The notes: generated by a model from the letters alone, not told the origin. DNA of 64,000 nt from Sphingomonas sp. Y57 (GCF_001015195.1 NZ_LDES01000040.1:18477-82476); one strand, 5' to 3'; shown: positions 1 through 8,179, numbered from the stretch's first letter. A program made the numbers and translations.

Positions 1-63
1 CTTGGCGAGCGTGCCTTCCTCCATTGTCGGGGAAAGCGCGGGCATCTTCAGATCGACAGCCAT
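1..63 (-). CDS. pdhB: Pyruvate dehydrogenase E1 beta subunit, N-terminal fragment (lipoyl domain)
   Basis: Only the first 21 codons lie in the window. They read MAVDLKMPALSPTMEEGTLA, the start of a biotinyl/lipoyl-attachment domain of the kind carried at the N terminus of alphaproteobacterial PdhB. The full protein would be the beta half of E1, decarboxylating pyruvate with PdhA. The ATG (61-63) shares one base with the pdhA stop (TGATG), so the two are translationally coupled. Because the visible part is only lipoyl domain, the E2 subunit (pdhC) is a formal alternative, but the position right after pdhA favours pdhB. Confidence 0.8.
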   Translation of the reverse strand, partial: MAVDLKMPALSPTMEEGTLAK

Positions 64-1187
64 CAATATTGTCCCACCAGCACGTCGGTATAGAGCTCTT
101 CCGGCTCGGGTTCGGGCGACTGTTCGGCAAAGTCCGCCGCTTCGGTGACGATCGCGCGGATGTCCTTCTCCAGCTTACGCAGATCGTCCTCGCTGACGCC
201 GGCCGCCTCAAGCTCCTTCTTGAGATGGTCGATCGGGTCTGACTTGTCGCGTACCGCCTGGACCTCATCGCGCGAGCGGTATTTGGCCGGATCGGACATT
301 GAGTGGCCGCGATAGCGATAGGTCTTGAGCTCGAGCAGGATCGGTCCCTTGCCGGCGCGAACCCAGGCGACTGCTTCCTCAGCGGCGCCGCGCACCGCCA
401 GCACGTCCATGCCGTCGACCTGGATGCCCGGGATGCGGAAGCTCTCGCCGCGCCGGTAGAGCTGGTCCTCCGCGGACGCGCGGTTGACGCTGGTGCCCAT
501 GGCGTACTGGTTGTTCTCGATCACGAAGATGATCGGGAGCTTCCACAGCTCAGCCATGTTGAAGCTCTCGTAGACCTGGCCCTGGTTGGCCGCACCATCG
601 CCGAAATAGGCCATGGCGACGCCGCCGTCGCCCGCATATTTATGCTTGAAGGCGAGCCCGGCGCCGAGGCTGACCTGCGCGCCGACGATACCGTGACCAC
701 CGTAGAAGCGGTGGTCGACCGAGAACATGTGCATCGATCCGCCCTTGCCGCGGCTGATGCCTGCGGCGCGGCCGGTGAGCTCCGCCATGATAACCTTGGG
801 ATCGATGCCATAGGCCAGCATGTGGCCATGGTCGCGATAGCCGGTGATCACCGAATCCTTGCCGACCTCGAGTGCCGACTGCAGGCCGACTGCGACGGCT
901 TCCTGGCCGATATAGAGGTGGCAGAAACCGCCGATCAGGCCGAGGCCGTAGAGCTGGCCCGCCTTCTCCTCGAACCGGCGGATCAGCAGCATCTGCCGGT
1001 AGAACTCCAGCATCTCCTCCTTGCTCGCCTCGTAACGCTGCGGTTCGGCGGGGCGCTCGCGATTGGATATCGGCGGCGCTGCGGCGGCGGCGGCCGGCTT
1101 CGGCGCGGCGGCTTTCGCTCGTGGAGATACGGGTTTACGCGGCGCGGCTTTCTTAGCCGCTGCGCGTGGCTGTGCTGGTTTCGCCAA
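63..1187 (-). CDS. pdhA: Pyruvate dehydrogenase E1 component alpha subunit
   Basis: This is the thiamine-diphosphate-dependent E1 alpha subunit of the pyruvate dehydrogenase complex, which with PdhB converts pyruvate to a hydroxyethyl group passed to lipoyl-E2. The TPP-binding stretch GDGAANQG...ENN lies around residues 190-225, and the C terminus has the family YRGHSMSDP motif. The first 50 or so residues are a low-complexity Ala/Lys/Pro linker. I place the start at TTG (1185-1187), because AAGGAG sits 8 nt upstream and the protein then begins (M)AKPAQPR, giving 374 aa. The longest open frame runs to 1256 but its extra 23 residues look untranslated. FtsB lies upstream on the same strand, the usual alphaproteobacterial order. 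Function is certain, the exact start less so. Confidence 0.95.
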   Translation of the reverse strand: MAKPAQPRAAAKKAAPRKPVSPRAKAAAPKPAAAAAAPPISNRERPAEPQRYEASKEEMLEFYRQMLLIRRFEEKAGQLYGLGLIGGFCHLYIGQEAVAVGLQSALEVGKDSVITGYRDHGHMLAYGIDPKVIMAELTGRAAGISRGKGGSMHMFSVDHRFYGGHGIVGAQVSLGAGLAFKHKYAGDGGVAMAYFGDGAANQGQVYESFNMAELWKLPIIFVIENNQYAMGTSVNRASAEDQLYRRGESFRIPGIQVDGMDVLAVRGAAEEAVAWVRAGKGPILLELKTYRYRGHSMSDPAKYRSRDEVQAVRDKSDPIDHLKKELEAAGVSEDDLRKLEKDIRAIVTEAADFAEQSPEPEPEELYTDVLVGQY

Positions 1188-1347
1188 GCGGATTGCTCCT
1201 TGTCCCGGGGAGGGGTGACTGGGTCGCATATAGGCCGCTGCGCGCGGCGATTTCAACGGACTTGGCCGTCTGCCGTCCGCAAAAGAGAAACGCCTGCCGT
1301 GAAAGATAGGTGACGCCAGCGGCGCCGTTCCACCCCCGGACCGGCGC

Positions 1348-1656
1348 TCAGTTTCGTGGAATGATGATCTCGTCCGGCCGCACCTGGCCGGTCGAGCGAC
1401 GTACCAGCTCCTCGCCGAAATCGGGATCGACGCGGCTTGGATCGAGCAGCTTGGCGTGATGGCGCAACCGGTCGCGCACGGCTTCGGTGCGGTGGAGTTC
1501 CTCCGACTTCGCCTTGAGCTGAGTGCGATAGCCGCCGAGCGCGAGCAGGCCGTTGGGGCCGATCAGCGCCGCGCTGGCAAAATAGCCGATGATCAGAATC
1601 GCGACCGCGGGCAGCGCGGCGCTGCGGGCGATCTGGAAAAGGGGAACACGATTCAT
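1348..1656 (-). CDS. ftsB: Septum formation initiator family protein (FtsB/DivIC)
   Basis: A 102-aa protein with a short cytoplasmic N terminus, one membrane helix (about residues 12-32) and a predicted periplasmic coiled coil (about 40-75, RTQLKAKSEELHRTEAVRDR). This is the architecture of FtsB/DivIC, the bitopic divisome protein that pairs with FtsL and FtsQ. Length agrees with the family. It lies upstream of pdhA with about 160 bp between them. The assignment rests on topology, coiled coil and the conserved gene order rather than on catalytic residues. Confidence 0.85.
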   Translation of the reverse strand: MNRVPLFQIARSAALPAVAILIIGYFASAALIGPNGLLALGGYRTQLKAKSEELHRTEAVRDRLRHHAKLLDPSRVDPDFGEELVRRSTGQVRPDEIIIPRN

Positions 1657-2064
1657 CCAGGGACAGAATCACCGATGAGTCGCGCGATCAAGTCCTTTCG
1701 CGTCCTTTGGCGCTGAAATGTCGATATTTTCTGGTGGCTCGAGAAGGGATTCGACCCGGCAACGAATCGTCTCGCCGGCCACCGCCACAATATGTTGTGG
1801 GTGTGGGGCGCATTGCGGTGGCTTTGCCGCGATGGGTGGTGGGTGGCCGGCTGCGGAATGCTCGGCGCCTGCCCGCCGTTAGCAGCGCTTGCGGCGATCG
1901 CTCCTGCGGCTGGATTCTCGGGCGGGTGTGATCGGCGTCATATAAATTCAGCCCGGATCCGGTACGAAAAGCTTGACGCCATGGGTGGTCGCTTTAGCGT
2001 CGCCGGGTGGAAGAGGGGGTGTCGCGGCGGGGGCGTTGCGGCATCCGGATCGAACGGGGGAATA
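1657..2064. other. Intergenic region with no convincing gene
   Basis: About 400 bp between the divergent ftsB and LpoB-like genes. The frame of the LpoB-like gene stays open back to 1792, but the added residues are Trp/Gly/Ala-rich with no signal sequence, whereas a clean signal peptide begins at 2065. The region must hold promoters for both directions. I see no RNA gene and no clear operator. Confidence 0.5.
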
Positions 2065-2703
2065 ATGCTGAAACTGCGTCCTGTGGCGAAAGCCGCAATC
2101 CTTGGCGTCGGCCTGGCGATTGTTGCCGGTCCCGCGATCGCCAAGAAGGATCGTTCGCACCAGGCGGTCGATCTCGATCCCGACCAGCGCGGCGTCGTCT
2201 CCGGCGTCGGCATCGAGGGGCAGGATCTCGGCCGCATGGCCGACCAGATGGTCCGCGACCTGATGGCCAATCCTGAGATATCCAACCGGGCGACGCCGCC
2301 GCGGATCATTCTCGACAGCTCCGACCTGCGCAACCAGAGCTCGCAGCGGATCGACAAGGACATCATCACCGACGAATTGCGCGGCAAGCTGATGGGTGCC
2401 GCGCGCGGCAAGATGCGCTTCGTGAGCCGCGAGTTCATTGCCGCGGTCGAGCAGGAGCGCGCGTTGAAGCGCGATGGCGTCGTCGACAGCGGCACTACCG
2501 GGCTGACCCGTGCCACGGCAGGGGCGGACTACAAGCTGGTGGGCAAGATCACCTCGCTCGACAGCCGCAATAACGACACCGGCATGCAGGAGCGGCTGAC
2601 CGTCATCTCGCTCGAGATGCTGGACCTCGAATATGGCACCCTCGTCTGGAACGGCACCTACAAGATCCGCCGTGCCGGCGCCGATGACGTCGTCTATCGT
2701 TGA
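2065..2703 (+). CDS. LpoB-like penicillin-binding protein activator family protein
   Basis: A 212-aa exported protein with a signal peptide ending near AGPAIA (about residue 24). The body resembles the LpoB family: GIEGQDLGRMADQMVRDL after the signal, PPRIILDSSDLRNQSSQRID in the middle, ADYKLVGKITSL, and near the end YGTLVWNGTYKIRR, the pattern 'metabolite of W-x-G-x-Y-x-I/F' seen in LpoB. Enterobacterial LpoB is an outer-membrane lipoprotein that activates PBP1b. Here the signal ends in AIA-K with no lipobox cysteine, so the protein is probably soluble and periplasmic. ATG 2065 follows a GGGGGA stretch. It is the first gene of a five-gene operon whose next member starts 11 bp after its stop. 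Activation of a PBP is inferred from family only. Confidence 0.75.
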   Translation: MLKLRPVAKAAILGVGLAIVAGPAIAKKDRSHQAVDLDPDQRGVVSGVGIEGQDLGRMADQMVRDLMANPEISNRATPPRIILDSSDLRNQSSQRIDKDIITDELRGKLMGAARGKMRFVSREFIAAVEQERALKRDGVVDSGTTGLTRATAGADYKLVGKITSLDSRNNDTGMQERLTVISLEMLDLEYGTLVWNGTYKIRRAGADDVVYR

Positions 2704-2714
2704 GGGGGGGGCTG

Positions 2715-4181
2715 ATGAAGACCATCTATCGGCTGGCGACCGGAATCGCCGCTTTTTCGCTGCTGTCGCTTGCTTCCGCCGCCATGGCGCAGGATGCGGC
2801 TGCCCCCGTCGATCCGGCCGTCGCCAAGGCTGCCAAGGCCGCCGCGAAGGCACGCGCCAAACAGGTTGCCGCCTGGAGGGCGCAATATGGCCCCGGCCCT
2901 TATCCGGACGAGGTCGAGACTTTCGCCCAGGCCCGGCAAGAGGAACTGCGCGGCTATTATCGCGTCCTCTATTATGACGGTGAGCACAACGCCGTGCTCA
3001 ACTATGAGCGGCTCGGCCTGCTGTCGATGGAGCTGGGCTATTATGACGACGCCGAAAAGGCGTTCGACGGCGCGCTCGACCGGATCGAGGCCTTCTACAA
3101 CAAGGACAAGCAGGCCGAGAAGGCGACCTCGGCGACGCGACTGGAAGTCAACAAGGACTTCAAGGGCGAGCCCTATGAACGGGCGATGGCCTATTATTAT
3201 CGCGGGTTGCTCTATCTGCGGAAGGGCGACTACGACAACGCCCGTGCCTCGTTCAAGGCGGCTGAGTATCAGGACACGGTCGCCGGGGATGAGAGCTTCC
3301 AGTCCGATTTCGCGCTGCTGACCTACCTTCAGGGCTGGGCTTCCCACTGCGCGGGGGACGGCAGCCAGGCTGCGGATGCGTTCGAACAGGCCGCGAAGAT
3401 CGATGCCAAGCTCAAGGCGCCTGGTGCGAATGACAACATCCTGGTGCTGACCGAACTCGGGACGGGGCCGGTCAAGGCGACCGACGGGCAATATCAGGAG
3501 AAGCTGGTCTTCCGTCCCGGCGCCACCATGCCCGAAAACGGCGCGATCGTGACGCTGGGCAGCGGCAAGACGACCCGTGCCTGGCCGCTGACACCGGCCG
3601 CCGACATCTATACCCAGGCCTCGACCCGGGGCGGCCGGGCGATCGACGGCATCCTCGACGGCAAGGCCCAGTTCAAGGCCGGGCTGGAGACGACCAGTGC
3701 CCTCGCCACCGCCGTCGGCAGCAGCTTCGCCCAGCAGATGGGCGGCAACGCTCTCTATGCGCAAGGGATCGGCGCGGCCCTCAGCATGTTCTCGAAATCG
3801 GTCCGGCCCACCGCCGACACGCGCATGTGGGACGGCCTGCCATCGACGATCATGGTCGGCACAACCCGTTGGGGAAGCGCGCCCGCGCCCGCCGTCGGCA
3901 AGGGCAAGAAAGCTGCGCCCAAGGCGTCGCTGACGGGTGGCGCCTGGAGCATGCCGCCGGTCAGCGTGAGCTATCGGCAGGACGATAATGTGCTCGACCT
4001 GGCCGGCACCAAGCCGATGACGGCCAATGCCGGCAAGTGCGGCATCGTCTGGGCGCGTTCGCGCAGCGTGTCGACCCTGCCGCCTGAGGCACCGGGCAAC
4101 AACGCGAAGATCGCGCTCGCGCGCAAGCGCGACAAGGATGTGTGGGCCAAGGACGAGGCCTTTCGCGCGAAGCTGCGCTAG
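2715..4181 (+). CDS. Exported TPR-repeat protein, COG3014-like
   Basis: A 488-aa protein with a signal peptide (cleavage about SAAMA-Q, residue 24) and tetratricopeptide-like repeats around residues 90-240 (LGYYDDAEKAFDGAL, YRGLLYLRKGDYDNARASF). The block KGEPYERAMAYYYRGLLYL followed later by VLTELGTGPVKA matches the uncharacterised COG3014 family, often found beside LpoB and YcfL homologues. The C-terminal half has no recognised catalytic motif. A GAGGGGGG ribosome site precedes ATG 2715. Its role is unknown; a scaffold for cell-envelope synthesis is an inference from its neighbours. Confidence 0.7.
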   Translation: MKTIYRLATGIAAFSLLSLASAAMAQDAAAPVDPAVAKAAKAAAKARAKQVAAWRAQYGPGPYPDEVETFAQARQEELRGYYRVLYYDGEHNAVLNYERLGLLSMELGYYDDAEKAFDGALDRIEAFYNKDKQAEKATSATRLEVNKDFKGEPYERAMAYYYRGLLYLRKGDYDNARASFKAAEYQDTVAGDESFQSDFALLTYLQGWASHCAGDGSQAADAFEQAAKIDAKLKAPGANDNILVLTELGTGPVKATDGQYQEKLVFRPGATMPENGAIVTLGSGKTTRAWPLTPAADIYTQASTRGGRAIDGILDGKAQFKAGLETTSALATAVGSSFAQQMGGNALYAQGIGAALSMFSKSVRPTADTRMWDGLPSTIMVGTTRWGSAPAPAVGKGKKAAPKASLTGGAWSMPPVSVSYRQDDNVLDLAGTKPMTANAGKCGIVWARSRSVSTLPPEAPGNNAKIALARKRDKDVWAKDEAFRAKLR

Positions 4182-4202
4182 TTGCTTGAGGGGAGACGAT
4201 CG

Positions 4203-4679
4203 ATGAGAATGTATCTGCTCGGGGCGATCGCCGCCGGCGCGCTGCTCGCCCTGCCGGCACAGGCGCGCGAGAACCGGCCGGTCAAGTGCGATATCGGCGA
4301 CGCGAAGCGGTCGGTCTCGGCGGGCGGCCCCGCGCTGGTCGCCAACGTACCGTCGGCAATGACGCCGATCGACCTCAACGCCGTCCAGATGACCGACAAG
4401 AAGCTGGCTAACCGCGTCGTCGTCGAAGCTATGTTCGCGCGGCGGACCGAGACCAATTCGGTCGAGGTGATCACCCGCTTCGTCAACTGCACCAAGAAGA
4501 CCGTCGAGCTCGACGCGCGCTCTTCCTTCATGGATGAGAACCAGGTGCCGATCGAGGATTCGACCTATTGGAAGAAGGTCATCCTCGGGCCCAAGGCGAC
4601 CGGCGTCTATCGCGGGCTTTCGATCGGCCGTGACGAGGTCAAATATTACCTCGTCGAGGTCCGGACGTCGCAGCCATGA
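4203..4679 (+). CDS. YcfL-like (DUF1425-type) exported protein
   Basis: A 158-aa protein with signal peptide MRMYLLGAIAAGALLALPAQA. The mature domain has an Ig-like beta pattern: a strand resembling VEVITRFVNCTKKTVELDAR, then MDENQVPIED, then YWKKVILGPKATGVYRG. That is the order seen in YcfL, encoded just upstream of lpoB in enterobacteria. YcfL is a lipoprotein there, but this one lacks a lipobox. ATG 4203 is chosen because GGGGAGA lies just upstream and the signal peptide starts there. The last 4 bp overlap the next gene (ATGA), so coupling is expected. Function is unknown. Confidence 0.6.
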   Translation: MRMYLLGAIAAGALLALPAQARENRPVKCDIGDAKRSVSAGGPALVANVPSAMTPIDLNAVQMTDKKLANRVVVEAMFARRTETNSVEVITRFVNCTKKTVELDARSSFMDENQVPIEDSTYWKKVILGPKATGVYRGLSIGRDEVKYYLVEVRTSQP

Positions 4680-4969
4680 TCCGTACCGCGCTGGTGCTGG
4701 CCCTGGCCCTCGCCGCCGGCCAGGCCCAGGCCGGGCAGGATGTGCCGCCGCCGCGCCCGATCCGGCCCGTGCAGCCCGCGCTGATCGCGATGCCGTCGCC
4801 GGCCGCCTATGGCGCTGTCCCTGCGCTGTGGCGCGACACGCGGCCGGTGATCGATGGTTGGTCGCCCGATCGCCGCATCCCCGTCGTCGGATGGCTGGAC
4901 GAGGATGACGCGGATTATGCCGACGCCGATTTCGGCGACGACGGCTATTCTTCGTGGGGGGACATGTGA
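4676..4969 (+). CDS. Small secreted acidic-tailed protein, unknown function
   Basis: A 97-aa protein with a signal peptide (MIRTALVLALALAAGQAQAG) and a proline-rich segment (PPPRPIRPVQP). Its C terminus is strongly acidic (DEDDADYADADFGDD). I do not recognise a family. It overlaps the gene before it by 4 bp and the gene after it by 1 bp (TGATG), so it is embedded in the operon and probably translated. The acidic tail could bind cations or a basic partner, but nothing in the sequence proves this. Confidence 0.6.
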   Translation: MIRTALVLALALAAGQAQAGQDVPPPRPIRPVQPALIAMPSPAAYGAVPALWRDTRPVIDGWSPDRRIPVVGWLDEDDADYADADFGDDGYSSWGDM

Positions 4970-5799
4970 TGGGGATCAGAATGGGGGCCGCGGGGGCGAT
5001 CGTCGCGGCGCTGCTGGCGACCGCCGCCGCCGCGCAGCAATACCGGGACAATATGCCCGAGGTGCTGGCCGCGCCGCCGCGCGCCAATCATGCCGCGCAG
5101 AACAATGCCGCGACGGCCAGCGCCTTCCGGTCGGCCTATGCGCGCAGGAAGAGCCCGCGCATGGTGATCTTCTGGAACCGGCAACTCACCGACTCGCTGT
5201 CGACCAGCTATGAGGAATGGTCGCGTTTCACGCTCACCGATGGCCGGGCGGTCGACAAGACCTATTATGAGGATGGCTCGACGGCGGTCGCGGGCCGCGC
5301 GGTCGAGGCCGAGCTGCGCTCGGGCCGCTCCGCCACCACCGCCGATGGCGCACGCATGACCGGTCTCGCCGAACGCGCCGACTGGAAGGCCGCGCAGGGC
5401 TTCAACCGCACCATGCTGGCCGGCGGGGCCCGGTTGATCGATCGGACGCTGATCATGCGCTCGACCGCGCTCAACAAGGGCGTGGACCGCACGGATGCCC
5501 AGTCGGTGGAGATGTCGGCGCTGGTCGGCAAGGCCGACCTGCTGGTGGAGGTGCTGCAGACCCCCGATGACGGTGCTCCGAGCGGTTACACCTTCCGCGT
5601 CGACGTCAAGGATATCCGCAGCGGCACGCTGCTCGCCACCGTCGTTACCCAGGGGGTGCCGCCCTCGGGCGGTCCCGGGCGCTGGGTCGCGGGGCCTAAC
5701 GGCTATCAGCGCGAAAGGCCGCTTCCACCCACGGTCGACCAGGTCGGTGCGCGGGTTGCGACCGAGGTGATGCAGGCGCTGGTTGCGAACTGGGGATAG
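4969..5799 (+). CDS. Exported protein of unknown function, last gene of the LpoB-like operon
   Basis: A 276-aa protein with signal peptide (cleavage about AAAAQQ, residue 22). The central part is rich in Thr/Ala/Arg. The segment from about residue 190, KADLLVEVLQTPDD...YTFRVDVKDIRSGTLLATV, has the alternating-strand pattern 'protein that senses or reports a class of value, strand, D-x-x-x-G' seen in the LpoB/CsgG-type fold, so it may be a divergent relative of the first gene of the operon. I do not recognise a named family. ATG 4969 overlaps the preceding stop by one base, and a palindrome follows the stop. Confidence 0.6.
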   Translation: MGIRMGAAGAIVAALLATAAAAQQYRDNMPEVLAAPPRANHAAQNNAATASAFRSAYARRKSPRMVIFWNRQLTDSLSTSYEEWSRFTLTDGRAVDKTYYEDGSTAVAGRAVEAELRSGRSATTADGARMTGLAERADWKAAQGFNRTMLAGGARLIDRTLIMRSTALNKGVDRTDAQSVEMSALVGKADLLVEVLQTPDDGAPSGYTFRVDVKDIRSGTLLATVVTQGVPPSGGPGRWVAGPNGYQRERPLPPTVDQVGARVATEVMQALVANWG

Positions 5800-5802
5800 A
5801 TT

Positions 5803-5851
5803 TCTCCCTCGGCGGGTCGTCCCTCGCTCCCATGGGGGGGCGAGAGGGAGA
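5803..5851. terminator. Palindrome after the LpoB-like operon, possible terminator
   Basis: TCTCCCTC (5803-5810) pairs with GAGGGAGA (5844-5851), and the inner CTCGC (5823-5827)...GCGAG stretch can pair as well, making a long GC-rich hairpin right after the stop at 5799. No T-run follows. It may stop transcription or stabilise the mRNA end before folK. Confidence 0.45.
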
Positions 5852-5907
5852 CATTCCGGCACGCTAGGCTCTGGTAAGGCCCGAATCCGCCGTTATAGGC
5901 GGGACGC

Positions 5908-6402
5908 ATGGAGCCCTATCGTTACGCGATCGGTATCGGGTCGAACCGGCGTCATGGCCGCCATGGCGCTCCGGCTGCCGTGGTGCGGGCGGCGATCGCG
6001 GCGATTGATGGCGCCGGTGCGGCGGTCCTGACATGTTCTCCGATCATTGCCACACCGGCTCTGGGGCCGGCAGGGCGGAGCTTCGCCAATGCGGCGGTCA
6101 TCGTCGAGACCCGGCTCGACCCGCCCGCGCTGCTGGCCCGGCTTAAGGGGCTGGAAGCCCTGTTCGGGCGGCGGAAGGGGCGGCGTTGGGGCGCCCGCGT
6201 GCTCGACCTGGACATATTGCTCTGGTCGGGCGGGCGGTGGTCGCAGCGTCGTGGGAGGCGGCTGACGATCCCGCATCGCGGTGTCGAGCAGCGCGACTTC
6301 GTCCTCCGTCCTCTGCTGGCAATCGCAGCCGGCTGGCGGGTGGGGGAGGGATGCCGGACGGTGCGACACGCGCGCGCACGGCTTCTCCGCAGGGCGGGTT
6401 GA
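5908..6402 (+). CDS. folK: 2-amino-4-hydroxy-6-hydroxymethyldihydropteridine diphosphokinase
   Basis: A 164-aa pyrophosphokinase of folate synthesis, transferring diphosphate from ATP to 6-hydroxymethyl-dihydropterin. Family marks are YAIGIGSNRRHGR at the N terminus, FANAAVIVETRLDPPALL, and the signature block LFGRRKGRRWGARVLDLDIL with the two Asp residues (LDLDIL) that bind magnesium. PHRGVEQRDFVLRPL follows as usual. The only unusual point is a C terminus rich in Arg/Ala. It is followed 37 bp later by a tRNA gene on the same strand. Confidence 0.93.
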   Translation: MEPYRYAIGIGSNRRHGRHGAPAAVVRAAIAAIDGAGAAVLTCSPIIATPALGPAGRSFANAAVIVETRLDPPALLARLKGLEALFGRRKGRRWGARVLDLDILLWSGGRWSQRRGRRLTIPHRGVEQRDFVLRPLLAIAAGWRVGEGCRTVRHARARLLRRAG

Positions 6403-6439
6403 CCGCGACAGCCGCGCCCAATAGGGAGGCGCGGTCGGT

Positions 6440-6515
6440 GGGTCCGTAGCTCAGTCGGTAGAGCAAGCGACTTTTAATCGAGAGGTCCCGGGTTCGAATC
6501 CCGGCGGACCCACCA
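6440..6515 (+). tRNA. tRNA-Lys (anticodon TTT)
   Basis: A 76-nt cloverleaf with encoded CCA. The acceptor stem is GGGTCCG (6440-6446) with CGGACCC (6505-6511), the discriminator is A and CCA is 6513-6515. The D arm is GCTC...GAGC and the T arm CCGGG-TTCGAAT-CCCGG. The anticodon loop CTTTTAA gives anticodon TTT. The anticodon stem AGCGA/TCGAG forms only three Watson-Crick pairs next to the loop. Its two outer positions are A-G and G-A oppositions, which is unusual (see findings). Confidence 0.95.
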
Positions 6516-6628
6516 GACGCTCTGGTCCGCCGCGGGCGGGACCGGCATGAGCGGGACAGGGCCAAGATGGCGCAAGGCCTTCCCCAAGCAATGGACTCCA
6601 TTCCCGAGCAACGGCGGTTCGCGCTCGA

Positions 6629-7696
6629 TCAGGATCGTGCCGACATGCCGGAACGAGAGAAATCCGGCAGGCGCAAATCGACAATCAACCCCTTCCGATC
6701 CCACGTCCGGTCAATGGTTCCGCCGATCGATCGAACCATGCGATCAGCCATCTCGGTCCCAAAGCCCCGGCGCCCGGGGGGCGCTGGAATCGACGGACCG
6801 CCGCTCTCCGTCCAGGCCAGATCCAGCGCCTGGCCGTTGGAGGTCCAGCGGACCGCAATGCCTCCCTCCGCCGTGCTCAATGACCCGTATTTTACTGAAT
6901 TGGTGGCGAGCTCGTGCAGCAGGAGGGCGAGGGTGGTTATGGTCGCGCGACGCACGTGCATCGGTTCCCCCTGGAAGGCACAGCGATCGCCATAAGGCTG
7001 CAGGACGGATGTGATGAGCGACTGCAGGTCGGCGTCGCCGACCTCGTCCGTCTCGAGATCGATCTCCGCCAGGGCGGCATCCGACGCCCGGGAGAGGGCG
7101 CCCAGCTTCTCGCGCAGGATATCCATCGCGGCATCCGGGGCGGAGGCGGCATCGGCCTCCCTTTCCGAAATCGAGATGAGGCCGGAGACCACCGAAAACA
7201 GGTTCTTCACCCGGTGCTGCATCTCCCTGGCCAAAAGCCGCTCCCGGTTGGCGGCTTCTTCCAGCTTTCGCTCGAGTTTGGTCTTTTCCGTAATGTCCCC
7301 AGAGACGCACAGGATCGAGAGGAGGGAGCCGCTCGCGTCGATGACGGGAGTGAGCAGATTATCCCAGTAGATGGTGCCGTCCGGCGATATGCTCTTTCCG
7401 GGAAAGCGGGCATGCTGCCCGGCCCTCGCCCTTTGCAGGGCTTCCAGACCGGCAGGATGTATCTCCTTCGGCAGGAGGGATAGCCAGGGCATTCCAAAAT
7501 TGGAGTTGGTGCTGACCCCCAGGGCGTTACATCCGGCCCTGTTCATGGCAAGGAGATCGCCATCCACCGACAAGACTTTGATGCAGTCGGGTGTCGCATC
7601 CAGCATCGCCTTCTGAAGGGACGATAACTGTGTCGGAGTATTGGAAGGTCCTACTTGGATCATAAGCCGCGCAAGTTCATTGGCTACGGCTTCCAT
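6629..7696 (-). CDS. PAS-domain HWE-family sensor histidine kinase
   Basis: A 355-aa soluble sensor kinase. Residues about 28-140 form a PAS domain ending in the typical SILCVSGDITEKTKLE. The phospho-acceptor box REMQHRVKNLF places His near 161, the N-box HELATNSVKYGSL lies about 261-273, and WTESGG about 295-300 supplies the W-x-E of the HWE subgroup, followed by a G-box with GFG. No membrane segment is present. Such kinases in Alphaproteobacteria act in light, redox or general stress signalling. No response regulator is adjacent, so its partner is unknown. Confidence 0.88.
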   Translation of the reverse strand: MEAVANELARLMIQVGPSNTPTQLSSLQKAMLDATPDCIKVLSVDGDLLAMNRAGCNALGVSTNSNFGMPWLSLLPKEIHPAGLEALQRARAGQHARFPGKSISPDGTIYWDNLLTPVIDASGSLLSILCVSGDITEKTKLERKLEEAANRERLLAREMQHRVKNLFSVVSGLISISEREADAASAPDAAMDILREKLGALSRASDAALAEIDLETDEVGDADLQSLITSVLQPYGDRCAFQGEPMHVRRATITTLALLLHELATNSVKYGSLSTAEGGIAVRWTSNGQALDLAWTESGGPSIPAPPGRRGFGTEMADRMVRSIGGTIDRTWDRKGLIVDLRLPDFSRSGMSARS

Positions 7697-7807
7697 GACA
7701 TATACTCCCGGCTACTCAACTCTGAGTCGTGGACGATAGCACGCCCCCACCCTTCATTATAGTGATGGAACAAGAGCCGGGGAGTGTCTCCTGATCATTG
7801 GTGCAAC

Positions 7808-7826
7808 GGGGGCCTGTCGCGCCCCC
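7808..7826 (-). terminator. GC-rich hairpin after the 34-aa ORF
   Basis: GGGGGC (7808-7813) pairs with GCCCCC (7821-7826) around a 7-nt loop. It begins 8 bp beyond the stop of the small minus-strand ORF at 7834-7938, the position expected of a terminator for it. No T-run is present. Confidence 0.4.
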
Positions 7827-7833
7827 TTAACGG

Positions 7834-7938
7834 TCAGGGAATGAAGATACTGATGATCTGGCTCACCAGGAGCCACAGCGCGCCTGCGCCGATGAGTCCG
7901 GCGACGAGATAGGCATGTCCGGGAAAACGATCGACCAT
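7834..7938 (-). CDS. Putative 34-aa single-pass membrane protein
   Basis: A short open frame starting ATG (7936-7938) with GAGG 11 nt upstream. It encodes MVDRFPGHAYLVAG followed by a hydrophobic stretch (LIGAGALWLLV) and ending SIFIP. The predicted product is a charged N terminus followed by one membrane helix. A GC-rich hairpin follows the stop. I do not recognise a family. It lies between the HWE kinase (same strand, downstream) and the divergent pilin gene. Translation is plausible but not proven. Confidence 0.4.
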   Translation of the reverse strand: MVDRFPGHAYLVAGLIGAGALWLLVSQIISIFIP

Positions 7939-8179
7939 CGACTTCAAATCCTCATCTGATTTCGAAGCGCGAAATAAGGCTGGAGGACTTGCGGCTCAAT
8001 TGGCCGGGGCGGGCCGGCGTGCGCGTTTCATTCGATCTTAGTCTAACGGGTGGAATCGGGCGCGATCCGCATGGGGACGGAAACCGTGGTTTTCGTAGGC
8101 TTAACCCTTGCGGGTTACGCGCCCTTAAGGCCGGGCGGTTTAGACCAAAGTCGTACAGGACGGCAAAAGGATGGTCCGA

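Noticed and set aside
1792-2064. Longer N terminus for the LpoB-like protein
   Set aside because: A clear signal peptide begins at 2065, and the extension is Trp/Gly-rich with no export signal.
2694-5087. 797-codon open frame on the minus strand
   Set aside because: It lies opposite the signal-peptide-bearing operon, has arginine-rich low-complexity sequence, and matches no family. Typical antisense frame in GC-rich coding DNA.
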